Assembly (NCBI RefSeq): GCF_016741855.1
Contig: NZ_JAERRH010000017.1
Coordinates: forward strand, 62,001-126,000
Source of the DNA: Streptomyces musisoli
Lineage (GTDB): Bacteria > Actinomycetota > Actinomycetes > Streptomycetales > Streptomycetaceae
Length of the DNA stretch: 64,000 nucleotides
Direction of reading: 5' to 3'
The notes under the pieces: model-generated
What the model saw: the letters and a program-made list of their open reading frames with translations, nothing else
Told to the model about the DNA's origin: nothing
The model's database searches: none
Program-made: the position numbers and the translations under genes
In this document: positions 25,288 through 33,625 of the stretch, piece by piece
Layout: every line of letters starts with the position of its first letter
How positions within the stretch are numbered: position 1 is the first letter of the stretch

Positions 25288-27009
25288 TCAGAAGAGGAAG
25301 TAGCGCTGGGCCATGGGCAGTTCGACGGCGGGGGTGGCCTCGACCAGCTCGCCGTCGATGTGCACGGCGAAGCTGTCGGGGTCGATCCGGACGTCGGGCC
25401 GGGCGTCGTTCTCCCGCATGTCGGCCTTGGTGACCGCGCGTGTGGACTCGATCGCCACGAACCGCTTGCCGAGCCCCAGCCGCTCCGGCAGCCCGTCCTC
25501 GATCGCCGGACGGCTCACGAAGTTGACCGAGTTGGCGGCCGGGGCGCGGCCGATCGCGCCGTACATCGGGCGCGGCAGGATCGGCTGCGGGGTGGGGATG
25601 GAGGCGTTGGCGTCGCCCATCTGCGCGTAGGCGATCTGTCCGCCCTTGATCACGAGGAGCGGCTTGACGCCGAAGAAGGCGGGCTCCCACAGCACCAGGT
25701 CGGCGAGCTTGCCGGTCTCGACGGAGCCGATCTCGGCGGCGAGGCCCTGGGCGAGTGCCGGGTTGATCGTGTACTTGGCGACGTACCGCCGTACCCGGTG
25801 GTTGTCGGCGCGGCCGTCGCCGGGCAGCGCGCCCCGCCGGCGCTTCATGACGTGGGCGGTCTGCCAGGTGCGCAGGACCACCTCGCCGACACGGCCCATG
25901 GCCTGGGAGTCGGAGGAGATGATCGAGATCGCGCCCAGGTCGTGGAGGACGTCCTCCGCGCCGATGGTGGACGGCCGGATCCGGGATTCGGCGAACGCCA
26001 GGTCCTCGGGGACGGCCGGGTTGAGGTGGTGGCACACCATCAGCATGTCGAGGTGTTCCTCGGCGGTGTTGACGGTGAAGGGCCGGGTCGGATTGGTGGA
26101 GCTGGGCAGGATGTTGGCCTGCGAGACCACGGTCATGATGTCGGGTGCGTGGCCGCCGCCGGCGCCCTCGGTGTGGTACGAGTGGATGCCCCGGCCCGCG
26201 ACGGCCGCGAGGGTGTCGCCGACGAAGCCCGCCTCGTTCAGGGTGTCGGTGTGGATCGCGACCTGGACACCGGTCCGGTCGGCGACGGTGAGCGCGGCGT
26301 CGATCACTGCGGGCGTGGAGCCCCAGTCCTCGTGCAGCTTCAGGCCGACGGCACCGCCGCGGATCTGGGAGAGCATCGCCTCGTGGCTGACGGTGTTTCC
26401 CTTGCCGAGGAGGCCGACGTTGACCGGGTGGGCCTCCATCGCCTCCAGCATCCGGGCGAGGTGCCAGGGGCCGGGGGTGACGGTGGTGGCCTTGGAGCCC
26501 TCGGCGGGGCCGGTGCCGCCGCCGACCAGGGTGGTGATGCCCGAGGCCAGCGCCTCGTCGGCGACCTGGGGGCAGATGAAGTGGACGTGGGCGTCGATGG
26601 CGCCGGCGGTCAGGATGCGCCCGTTGCCGGCGATGATCTCCGTCTCGGGGCCGATGACCAGGCCGGGGTGGACACCGTCCATGGTGTCGGGGTTGCCGGC
26701 CTTGCCGAGGGCGGTGATCCGGCCGTCGCGGATGCCCACGTCGGCCTTGACGATGCCCCAGTGGTCGACGACGACGGCACCGGTGATCACGGTGTCGGGC
26801 GTGCCGTCGGCCCGGGTGGCGCGGGACTGGCCCATGGACTCGCGCAGGACCTTGCCGCCGCCGAAGACGGCCTCGTCCCCGGAGGCGCCGGGGCCGCCGG
26901 AGCGGTCCTCCTCGATCTCGATCAGCAGGTCGGTGTCGGCGAGCCGGATGCGGTCACCGGTGGTCGGGCCGAACAGGTCGGCATAGGCGGCGCGGGAGAT
27001 CTCAGGCAT
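25288..27009 (-). CDS. ureC: Urease alpha subunit
   Basis: Catalytic subunit hydrolysing urea to ammonia and carbamate, 573 residues. The dinuclear nickel site is complete: HVH at 141-143, the carbamylated Lys224 in GLKLHEDWG, His253 (AIHTDTLN), the GIHSYHTEGAGGGHAPD block, Cys326-His327 flap residues in VCHHLNP, and Asp367 in ISSDSQAMGR. ATG at 27009 is preceded by GGAGG at the end of ureB; an upstream GTG at 27018 falls within that site. Confidence 0.98.
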   Translation of the reverse strand: MPEISRAAYADLFGPTTGDRIRLADTDLLIEIEEDRSGGPGASGDEAVFGGGKVLRESMGQSRATRADGTPDTVITGAVVVDHWGIVKADVGIRDGRITALGKAGNPDTMDGVHPGLVIGPETEIIAGNGRILTAGAIDAHVHFICPQVADEALASGITTLVGGGTGPAEGSKATTVTPGPWHLARMLEAMEAHPVNVGLLGKGNTVSHEAMLSQIRGGAVGLKLHEDWGSTPAVIDAALTVADRTGVQVAIHTDTLNEAGFVGDTLAAVAGRGIHSYHTEGAGGGHAPDIMTVVSQANILPSSTNPTRPFTVNTAEEHLDMLMVCHHLNPAVPEDLAFAESRIRPSTIGAEDVLHDLGAISIISSDSQAMGRVGEVVLRTWQTAHVMKRRRGALPGDGRADNHRVRRYVAKYTINPALAQGLAAEIGSVETGKLADLVLWEPAFFGVKPLLVIKGGQIAYAQMGDANASIPTPQPILPRPMYGAIGRAPAANSVNFVSRPAIEDGLPERLGLGKRFVAIESTRAVTKADMRENDARPDVRIDPDSFAVHIDGELVEATPAVELPMAQRYFLF

Positions 27010-27313
27010 CGAGGGCACCTCCGGTCTCGCCGCGCAGGCCGGGCACGATGCGGGCGCCGGCCAGTGGCACGAGTTCGATCTCCACGGGGATGCCGGGCTC
27101 GAAGCGGACGGCCGTGCCGGCGGCGATGTTCAGCCGTCTGCCGCGGGCGGCGGCGCGGTCGAACTCCAGACCGGGGTTGGCCTCGGCGAAGTGGTAGTGG
27201 GAGCCGACCTGGACGGGGCGGTCGGCGGCGTTGAGAACGACCAGTCGGGTGACCTCGCGCCCGGCGTTGAAGTTGACGGGGTCGTCCGCGAACAGGATCT
27301 CTCCGGGAATCAT
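27002..27313 (-). CDS. ureB: Urease beta subunit
   Basis: Structural subunit, 103 residues, as separate polypeptide (not fused to gamma as in Helicobacter). Starts MIPGEILFADDPV and contains GSHYHFAEANPGLEFDR and RLNIAAGTAVRFEPG, all diagnostic. Overlaps ureC by 8 bases and lies 9 bases after ureA, so the three structural subunits are translationally coupled. Confidence 0.98.
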   Translation of the reverse strand: MIPGEILFADDPVNFNAGREVTRLVVLNAADRPVQVGSHYHFAEANPGLEFDRAAARGRRLNIAAGTAVRFEPGIPVEIELVPLAGARIVPGLRGETGGALDA

Positions 27314-27322
27314 CGCGGGCCC

Positions 27323-27625
27323 TCAGATGATCGGCTCGTGGACGGTGACGAGCTTGGTGCCGTCGGGGAAGGTCGCCTCGACCTGGACGTCGTGGATCAT
27401 CTCGGCGATCCCGTCCATGACGTCGTCCCTGGTGAGGATCTTGCGGCCGGAGGACATCAGCTCGGCGACCGTACGGCCGTCCCGCGCGCCTTCCAGGATG
27501 TGCGACGTGATGAGGGCGATCGCTTCCGGGTGGTTGAGTCTGAGGCCGCGGGCCCGGCGCTTCTCGGCGACGTCGGCCGCCACGTGGATCAGCAGCCGTT
27601 CTTGTTCGTGCGGGGTCAGTTGCAC
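27323..27625 (-). CDS. ureA: Urease gamma subunit
   Basis: First gene of the urease operon, 100 residues. The GTG at 27625 is chosen since GAGGTGG precedes it and the protein then begins VQLTPHEQERLLI like other UreA; the longer ATG frame has no family match. Contains LNHPEAIALI, GKKILTRDDVM-like GRKILTRDDVMDG and the C-terminal PDGTKLVTVHEPI. The promoter must lie between here and 27906. Confidence 0.97.
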   Translation of the reverse strand: MQLTPHEQERLLIHVAADVAEKRRARGLRLNHPEAIALITSHILEGARDGRTVAELMSSGRKILTRDDVMDGIAEMIHDVQVEATFPDGTKLVTVHEPII

Positions 27626-27906
27626 GTCCCACCTCACATTTCTTGCTCCGGACCGTGCGGGGTCCGGTTGCCGCAGCCACCGCGACGGGGATAGGTGTAA
27701 CACACAGACAAATCCCCGAATCGTCGTCAATCCGGGCAGAAAAACCCCTGGTGGCGTGGATCGGCAGGCTAGAACGCCGGAGTTTCAACGACGTTAACCA
27801 GACCTTGGAACGCGTATGACCGCCGGATGGGCTCCCGCAGAGACGGGCGGACCGCCCGGGAAACACCGGACCACCGGCGCCCGGCGGCCAGGGAGGTACC
27901 GAGGGC

Positions 27907-28194
27907 TCAGGAGGTGCCCGGCCGCCGGTGCTCGGCGGCGAGGCCGAATCGCTGCTGTCCGTGCGCCGCGGATCCGGCCTCGTGGACCCCGGACACCGTG
28001 CTGACGATCTGCTCCTCGGTCTGTGCGTCGACCGCGTCGAGCGCGTCGAGCCGCTCCAGGTCGGCGGCCGAGACCAGCGCGACCAACGGCTTGCCGTGCC
28101 GGGTCACGACGACGCGCTCACCGCCGTAGACCACCCGGTTGATCAGGTCGGCGAGTTCAGCCCTGGCTTGCGTCACCGGAATTTCGTAGGCCAT
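27907..28194 (-). CDS. Phd/YefM-family antitoxin without adjacent toxin
   Basis: A 95-residue protein whose N-terminal 50 residues are a Phd/YefM DNA-binding domain (IPVTQARAELADLINRV, then RVVVTRHGKPLVALVSAADLERL). The C-terminal tail is polar and probably disordered until a toxin binds. No Doc, YoeB or PIN gene flanks it; the next gene upstream is divergent and encodes a ClpP homologue. It may be an orphan regulator or pair with a distant toxin. Confidence 0.85.
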   Translation of the reverse strand: MAYEIPVTQARAELADLINRVVYGGERVVVTRHGKPLVALVSAADLERLDALDAVDAQTEEQIVSTVSGVHEAGSAAHGQQRFGLAAEHRRPGTS

Positions 28195-28279
28195 ACCCCC
28201 ATCATAACGTCACGTACGTCCTGTACATTTTTTACAGAAGCCGAGCCCATCGGGGCCCGTCGTGAGGAGGCGCATGTCC

Positions 28280-28915
28280 ATGACCCGCCCGTCCGCCCGC
28301 CACGTCCTGCCCGAGTTCACCGAGCGCACCGGCTCCGCCCTGCGCACGCTCGATCCGTACGCGAAGCTCTTCGAGGACCGGATCGTCTTCCTCGGGACGC
28401 CGGTCGACAACGCGGCCGCGAGCGATGTGACCGCCCAGCTCATGTACCTCGAACACACGGCGCCGGACCGGGACATCACGCTGTACATCAACTCGCCGGG
28501 CGGCTCCTTCGACGCCGTGGCCGCCGTCTACGACACAATGCGGTACGTCGGTTGCGACGTGGCGACCTACTGCCTCGGCCAGGCCGCCGCCTCTGCCGCC
28601 CTCCTGCTCGCGGCCGGTGCCCCCGGCAAACGGTTCATGCTGCCCGGCGCCCGGGTCCTGATCGAACAGCCGGCGCTGCCGGAGCCGGTGCGCGGCCGGC
28701 CCAGCGACCTCCTCATCCAGGCCGAGGAGTTGCAGCGGATCCGAACGACGATGGAGGAGATGCTCGTCCGGCACACGGGGCGCACGGCCGGACAGGTCCA
28801 CAAGGATCTGGAACGTGACCTCGTGCTGGACGCCCCCGGGGCGCTCGCCTACGGCCTGGTGGACGGCGTCGTGCCGAGCCGCCGGGACATGGCCGGCGCA
28901 CCGGACGCGAGGTGA
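28280..28915 (+). CDS. ClpP-like protein lacking catalytic Ser and His
   Basis: A 211-residue member of the ClpP protease fold (LYINSPGG, AAGAPGKRFMLP, ERDLVL). At the catalytic serine position (GQAASxxA in active ClpP) it reads GQAAASAA, giving Ala104; the catalytic His of RVxIHQP is Glu129 (RVLIEQP). The Asp180 equivalent remains. It therefore looks like a non-proteolytic ClpP or ClpR-like subunit that might join mixed rings with active ClpP encoded elsewhere. ATG at 28280 is 9 bases after GGAGG; upstream starts at 28262 and 28274 are possible. Confidence 0.85.
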   Translation: MTRPSARHVLPEFTERTGSALRTLDPYAKLFEDRIVFLGTPVDNAAASDVTAQLMYLEHTAPDRDITLYINSPGGSFDAVAAVYDTMRYVGCDVATYCLGQAAASAALLLAAGAPGKRFMLPGARVLIEQPALPEPVRGRPSDLLIQAEELQRIRTTMEEMLVRHTGRTAGQVHKDLERDLVLDAPGALAYGLVDGVVPSRRDMAGAPDAR

Positions 28916-28922
28916 GCCGCCC

Positions 28923-29228
28923 ATGCTGCCGGAACTGCCACCGCTGCCCGCCCTGACCCGCGCCGAGGGCGAGCTGATCGACCGTTACCTGGAGACGATC
29001 GACCTGCTGGGCCGTATCAATCCCGGCAGGCAACGGGACACCTACGGCGGCCTGCGCGCGGCCCAGGCGCTGGTGCGCAAGGCCGCAGAGCTGCGGGACG
29101 CGCTCGCGCTGATGCACCGCCGGGGCGAGACGGAGCTGCACGGGGACACGCTGGCACGGGCGCTGCGGGTGCTGGACGGTGAACGCCGGGCCGCTCGCGT
29201 CGCGCTCCCGCCGGACGGCGTCGGCTGA
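28923..29228 (+). CDS. Small helical protein coupled to the ClpP-like gene
   Basis: A 101-residue protein of unknown function, starting MLPELPPLPALTRAEGELID. It is predicted largely helical with alternating charged and Leu residues (LETIDLLGRINPGRQRDTY, then LRAAQALVRKAAELRDALAL). The ATG follows the ClpP-like stop by 7 bases and uses GAGGTGA as ribosome site, so the two are coexpressed and may interact. No homologue recognised. Confidence 0.7.
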   Translation: MLPELPPLPALTRAEGELIDRYLETIDLLGRINPGRQRDTYGGLRAAQALVRKAAELRDALALMHRRGETELHGDTLARALRVLDGERRAARVALPPDGVG

Positions 29229-29579
29229 GGCGGACGCCCGTCCGGCCCCTGGGACCCGCGCGTCGACACCGGCCGCTCGGACCGGACTTCAAACGGCCCG
29301 AACGACGTACCGCCGACCGGTGTACATCCAGATCGTTTTCCGGAACTCCCGAGTTGCGCAACGCGCGGGTTCATGTGTCGCCGGGAAAGCGCTTTTCCCC
29401 AGGTCCGGGGCTACGCCCGGGATCTGACGGCGACTCGAACGGAGCACTGTCCACCCGAACGGATGAGTGGTGAGTAACGCCACAAACACCCGGTTCCGTT
29501 GGGATTTTCGGACAGTCGTGAGTCAAGATCCCTGTCTGACGACAAGCCCCCGCCACCGCGGCGGGGCGGTCCGGGCGGA
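29229..29579. other. Intergenic region before the c-di-AMP riboswitch
   Basis: About 350 bases without a gene. It should contain the promoter for the riboswitch-controlled hydrolase transcript; base composition falls in the 29330-29520 part. Nothing else recognised. Confidence 0.4.
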
Positions 29580-29790
29580 CGCCGAGTCCTGCCGCCGCCC
29601 GGATGACCGGTCGACAGGAGTGGATCGGCAGGAGTGGAGGACCCAAGCAAGACGGGTCGCCGGAACGGATGTCCGTGTGTTCGACACAGACGGACGGATG
29701 CTCCGAGCAGCCCTTGGGGTGAAGCCGCGGCAACGCGGCCGGGCAACTTCGCCAGCCCGAATCCGACAGGTCATCCTTCACAGGCGGCTG
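29580..29790 (+). ncRNA. ydaO-type cyclic di-AMP riboswitch
   Basis: The untranslated leader carries the conserved ydaO/yuaA blocks in order: GCCGAGTCCTGCCGCC, GACAGGAGTGGATCGG, GGAGGACCCA, TTGGGGTGAA, GGGCAACTTCGCC, CCCGAATCCGACAGGTCA and CAGGCGGCTGACGAAGG, ending 15 bases before the start codon of an NlpC/P60 gene. In Streptomyces this class of element precedes cell-wall hydrolase genes and switches them off when c-di-AMP is high. Boundaries are approximate. Confidence 0.9.
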
Positions 29791-29804
29791 ACGAAGGGTT
29801 GCGC

Positions 29805-30278
29805 ATGACTGCGCTCAATCGTGTCCCGTCGCTGATGGCCCGGGCCGGCACGGCCTCGGCCCTCACCCTCGCCGCCGTGGGCGGCTCGATCGCGGTGCCC
29901 GGTCTCGCCACCGACGCCTCCGCCGCGACCATCGCGACGAAAGCACTCAAGATCGCGGCTTCCAAGAAGGGCGCCCCGTACGCCTGGGGCGCCAGCGGAC
30001 CGCGCAGGTTCGACTGCTCGGGGCTGACGCTCTACTCGTTCAAGAAGGCGGGGAAGAAGCTCCCGCGTACCGCCGCCCAGCAGTACAACAAGTCGCACCA
30101 CATCTCCGCCCGCAGCCGCAAGGCCGGCGACCTGGTCTTCTTCCATTCGGGCTCCTACGTCTACCACGTCGGCATCTACGCCGGTCACGGGAAGATCTGG
30201 CACGCCCCGAAGACCGGAGACGTGGTGAAGCTCCAGAAGATCTGGACGAAGAGCGTCTGGTACGGCCGGATCAGCTGA
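29805..30278 (+). CDS. Secreted NlpC/P60 peptidoglycan hydrolase
   Basis: Exported cysteine peptidase of 157 residues, predicted to cleave stem peptides of peptidoglycan. An N-terminal signal peptide (VPSLMARAGTASALTLAAVG, cleavage near ASA-AT) leads to the catalytic domain with Cys71 in RFDCSGLT, His in YHVGIYAG and the third residue in IWHAP. It lacks extra coiled-coil or SH3 domains. Controlled by the c-di-AMP riboswitch immediately upstream, linking wall remodelling to the nucleotide signal. Confidence 0.92.
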   Translation: MTALNRVPSLMARAGTASALTLAAVGGSIAVPGLATDASAATIATKALKIAASKKGAPYAWGASGPRRFDCSGLTLYSFKKAGKKLPRTAAQQYNKSHHISARSRKAGDLVFFHSGSYVYHVGIYAGHGKIWHAPKTGDVVKLQKIWTKSVWYGRIS

Positions 30279-30530
30279 CCCGCGGTCAGGCCGGGAGCGG
30301 CTCCAGCAGCAGGGCCGCTCCGAGTGCCGTCGGCGCCACCCCGGTGCCCGCCTGGAGCCCACGGGCGGCCCGGGGCCGTCGCGCGCCCGCTCGGCGCGAG
30401 CGAGAGCCCGAGCGGGGCCCGAGCGGGGGCCTTGGCCGGCGTACGGACCGGGCTCCGGCCTCCGGGGGCTCCGGGGCTCCGCCAGGGCCCTCTCGTGCGG
30501 CCCGATGCCCGGGATCCGGCTCCGGTGGGG

Positions 30531-30989
30531 TCACGGCTCCTGCGGCAGGCCCGCCGGGACGGGTGCGGCCGGGACCGCCCAGGGAAGCTCGATGGAGACC
30601 GTCTTGCCGCCCTCACGGGTGGGGCGGACGCGGAGCCTGCCCCCGCACTCCGCGGTGAGACAGCGGATGATGACCATGCCGCGGCCGTTGTCCTGCTGGA
30701 CCGCGGCGGGCAGTCTCTTCGGAAAGCGGGGATGGCTGTCCGTGACGCCGATGCGAAGGTGTTCGTCATGGTGCAGCGCGATGTCGACCGTGAAGGTGGG
30801 TGACTGGCCGAAGGTGTGCTGTACGGCGTTGGTGGCGAGTTCGGAGACGATGAGTCGCACGGTGTCGGCCACTTCGGTGTCCGACGGCAGGCCCCACTCC
30901 GCCAGGGTACCCACGACGTAGGAACGGGCGGCGGAGACCGAGGCGGGATCGCTCGGCAGAGTGACGGATGCTTCCAGGTGGTCTGCCAT
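30531..30989 (-). CDS. Anti-sigma-factor-type ATP-binding protein
   Basis: HATPase_c protein of the RsbW/SpoIIAB-like Streptomyces family, 152 residues. N box RLIVSELATNAVQH and G boxes VTDSHPRFP and NGRGMVII are clear. Such proteins bind or phosphorylate regulators and commonly sit next to XRE-DUF5753/DUF397 gene pairs, as here (divergent). ATG at 30989; an upstream ATG at 31124 would lie in the shared promoter region. Confidence 0.88.
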   Translation of the reverse strand: MADHLEASVTLPSDPASVSAARSYVVGTLAEWGLPSDTEVADTVRLIVSELATNAVQHTFGQSPTFTVDIALHHDEHLRIGVTDSHPRFPKRLPAAVQQDNGRGMVIIRCLTAECGGRLRVRPTREGGKTVSIELPWAVPAAPVPAGLPQEP

Positions 30990-31201
30990 GGCGACGTCGT
31001 CCCTTTCCCACGGGACCGCGGTCCGACAGACGGCGGAGGGTTCGAGTACGGTCCCGGACTGGTGCTTGCCCGTCAGACTGCCATCACCGGGACGGTCACG
31101 GGGGGCATCCACCAAGATATGCATATATCTGTCGCTCGAAGCGGTGAACTCTGCGACGCGAGACCGTATTTGGGCGGCCCGGAAGGAGTAAGGAGGAGCC
31201 C

Positions 31202-32062
31202 ATGCAGAACGGTCCGGCAGTACGCCGCCGCAAACTGGGCGCCGAACTGCGTACGCTGCGTACCGGCGCCGGGCTCACGAGCGGTGAGGCGGCTCGGCTG
31301 GTCGGCTGGCACCAGTCGAAGGTGAGCCGCATCGAGACCGGCTCAAGCGGTGTGAAACCGGCCGATCTGCGGTTACTGCTCGACGCCTACGGGGTGCGGG
31401 ACGGGCATCTGCGCGAGTTGCTGCTGATGCTGGCGGGGGCGGAGGACGCCGGCGGCCGGCACCGCTGGTGGCACGCCTACCGCGGGGTGCTCCCGCCCAC
31501 CTACCGCGATTTCATCAGTCTGGAGTCGCAGGCGAGCGCGATGCGCACCCTGGAGACCACGGTCGTACCCGGCCTGCTCCAGACCCCCGAGTACGCCCGC
31601 GCGGTGACCCGGGCGGCCGTGAAGGACCTGGACGAGGACGGCCTGGACACACTGGTGGAGGTGCGTTTGGCCAGGCAGGACGTACTGCGTTCGGACCCGC
31701 CGCTGGTGCTGAGCGCCGTGCTGGACGAGGCGGTGCTGCGCCGCGAGGTCGGCGGTCCGGGGGTGATGGCCCGGCAGCTGGAGCGGCTGATGGAGGCCGC
31801 CCGCCTGCCCCAGGTGCGGCTCCAGGTGCTGCCGTACGCGGCGGGAGCCCATATCGGCCTCACCGGGCCTTTCGTTATCTTCTCATTTCCGAGCACTTCT
31901 GATCTGGATGTGGTTGTTCTCGACCAGTTGACGAGTAGCCTCTACCTGGAACGGAAAGAAGACCTGATGGCCTACTCCGAGGCCTTCAGCACCCTTCAGT
32001 TCCACGCCCTTTCCCCCGAGGACTCGTTGGACTACATCGCCGGGATAGGTGACGGCGCGTAA
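31202..32062 (+). CDS. XRE regulator with DUF5753 (WhiJ-like)
   Basis: A 286-residue regulator: helix-turn-helix (about 8-65: RKLGAELRTLRTGAGLTSGE, then WHQSKVSRIETG) and a DUF5753 domain (about 85-275, with VVPGLLQTPEYARA, QVLPYAAGAH and DQLTSSLYLE). WhiJ-type proteins influence development and antibiotic production together with DUF397 partners. Codon 58 (31373-31375) is TTA, implying bldA dependence. Strong AAGGAGGAG site. Confidence 0.93.
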   Translation: MQNGPAVRRRKLGAELRTLRTGAGLTSGEAARLVGWHQSKVSRIETGSSGVKPADLRLLLDAYGVRDGHLRELLLMLAGAEDAGGRHRWWHAYRGVLPPTYRDFISLESQASAMRTLETTVVPGLLQTPEYARAVTRAAVKDLDEDGLDTLVEVRLARQDVLRSDPPLVLSAVLDEAVLRREVGGPGVMARQLERLMEAARLPQVRLQVLPYAAGAHIGLTGPFVIFSFPSTSDLDVVVLDQLTSSLYLERKEDLMAYSEAFSTLQFHALSPEDSLDYIAGIGDGA

Positions 32063-32071
32063 GGAGGCACC

Positions 32072-32293
32072 ATGTCAGCTCTGCCTCGGAACGTCCCTGC
32101 CAGTACCGACCTGCACGACGTGCGCTGGCTGCGCAGCAGCTACAGCACGGGAGCCAACAACTGCGTGGAGACGGCCCGGCCGCGCTCCGGCCCCGTGGCC
32201 GGACTGCTCGCCGTGCGCGACTCGAAGAACCCCGCCGGACCCGCGCTGCTCTTCTCAACCGCCAGCTGGGCGGGCTTCATCACCACACTCTGA
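32072..32293 (+). CDS. DUF397 protein, partner of the WhiJ-like regulator
   Basis: A 73-residue DUF397 protein with the family pattern WLRSSYSTGANNCVE and VRDSKNPAGPALLFS. These small proteins are encoded next to WhiJ-like regulators and antagonise or modulate them, a toxin-antitoxin-like relationship. It starts 9 bases after the regulator stop with AAGGAGG upstream. Confidence 0.93.
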   Translation: MSALPRNVPASTDLHDVRWLRSSYSTGANNCVETARPRSGPVAGLLAVRDSKNPAGPALLFSTASWAGFITTL

Positions 32294-32350
32294 TCAGAAT
32301 CGATCATTTTTCATTCACACTCGTGCGACACACGGCCGTGTCACGCCGAC

Positions 32351-33478
32351 TCATGGTCGCGTTTCGCCGATGACTCGTACAGCGCGTTCGATCTCGGCCC
32401 CGGAGAGGTCCGCGCGGGCGGTCAGCCTCAGCCGTGAGATGCCGTCGGGCACGGAGGGAGGTCGGAAGCAGCCCACGGCCAGGCCCGCGGTCCGGCAGTC
32501 GGCCGCCCAGCGCACCGCCTGCTCCGGGGAGGGAGCCCGCACGGAGACCACCGCGGCGTCCGGACGTACCGCCTCCAGACCCGCGGCGGTCAGCCGTGCG
32601 TGCAGTTCCGCGGCCACCTCGCGGGCCCGCGCGGCCCGTTCGGGCTCGCGCCCGAGCAGCCGCAGCGCCGCCAGCGCGGCACCGGCCGCCGCCGGCGCCA
32701 GCCCCGTGTCGAAGATGAACGTCCGGGCCGCGTTGACCAGGTGGTCGATCACCCGGGCCGGGCCGAGCACCACCCCGCCCTGGCTGCCCAGCGACTTGGA
32801 CAGGGTCGCCGTGACGACCACGTCGTCGGCCCCCGCGAGCCCGGCCGCGTACGGCGCGCCCCGGCCGCCGTCGCCCAGCACGCCGAGTCCGTGGGCGTCG
32901 TCCACCACCAGCCCGGCGCCGTGCTCCCGGCACGCCGCGGCCAGCGCGGCCAGCGGCGCCCGGTCCCCGTCCACGGAGAACACCGTGTCGGAGACGACGA
33001 TCGCCGCCCCCTCGTGCGCGCCGAGCGCCTTGCGCACGGCCTCCGGGTCGGCGTGCCCGACCACCTGCGTCTCGCCCCGGGCGAGCCGGCAGCCGTCGAT
33101 GAGGGAGGCGTGGTTGCCCGCGTCGGAGACGACCAGCGAGCCGTGCGGGCCGAGCGTGGTGACCGCGGCCAGGTTGGCGGCGTACCCGGAGGAGAACACC
33201 AGGGCCGCCTCGAACCCGCAGAAGGCGGCCAGCTCCTCCTCCAGCTCGGTGTGCAGGCCGGTGGTGCCGGTGACCAGCCGGGAGCCGGTGGAGCCGCCGC
33301 CCCAGGTCCGGGCGGCGTCGGCCGCTCCCCGGGTGACCTCGGGGTGCCGGGCCAGGCCCAGGTAGTCGTTGCTCGCCAGGTCCAGCAGCGGCGAGTCGGC
33401 GGGGCGCGGACGCAGGGTGCGCACGAGTCCGGCGCGGCGGCGCGCCTCGGCCTGCTCGTCGATCCAGCCGAACGCCAT
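32351..33478 (-). CDS. bioF: 8-amino-7-oxononanoate synthase
   Basis: PLP enzyme of biotin synthesis joining pimeloyl thioester and alanine, 375 residues. LASNDYLGLA, the aldehyde-sandwich His in GNHASLIDG, VVDDAHGLGVLG and Schiff-base Lys228 in TLSKSLGSQGG are present. ATG with GGAGG upstream. Transcribed divergently from bioBAD; all share the intergenic region with the inverted repeat at 33540. Confidence 0.95.
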   Translation of the reverse strand: MAFGWIDEQAEARRRAGLVRTLRPRPADSPLLDLASNDYLGLARHPEVTRGAADAARTWGGGSTGSRLVTGTTGLHTELEEELAAFCGFEAALVFSSGYAANLAAVTTLGPHGSLVVSDAGNHASLIDGCRLARGETQVVGHADPEAVRKALGAHEGAAIVVSDTVFSVDGDRAPLAALAAACREHGAGLVVDDAHGLGVLGDGGRGAPYAAGLAGADDVVVTATLSKSLGSQGGVVLGPARVIDHLVNAARTFIFDTGLAPAAAGAALAALRLLGREPERAARAREVAAELHARLTAAGLEAVRPDAAVVSVRAPSPEQAVRWAADCRTAGLAVGCFRPPSVPDGISRLRLTARADLSGAEIERAVRVIGETRP

Positions 33479-33539
33479 GGGTCCTCCGGTGCTTTTGTAG
33501 GTAGCGGACAGACCCTAGCGGCACGGCCGACTACCCAGG

Positions 33540-33557
33540 GTGTGGCAATACCCACAC
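33540..33557. promoter_or_regulatory. Inverted repeat in the bioF-bioB divergent promoter
   Basis: GTGTGG-CAATAC-CCACAC is a perfect 6-base inverted repeat in the 147-base space between bioF and bioB. Position and symmetry suggest the operator of a biotin repressor. It does not match the E. coli BirA operator; the binding protein is unknown. Confidence 0.5.
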
Positions 33558-33625
33558 GGTGAACCGCCTCTGTTGTGCAAAGTCTCCTTGGCCCGGGACG
33601 GTCCCGTAGGACAGGATCGGGCCTC

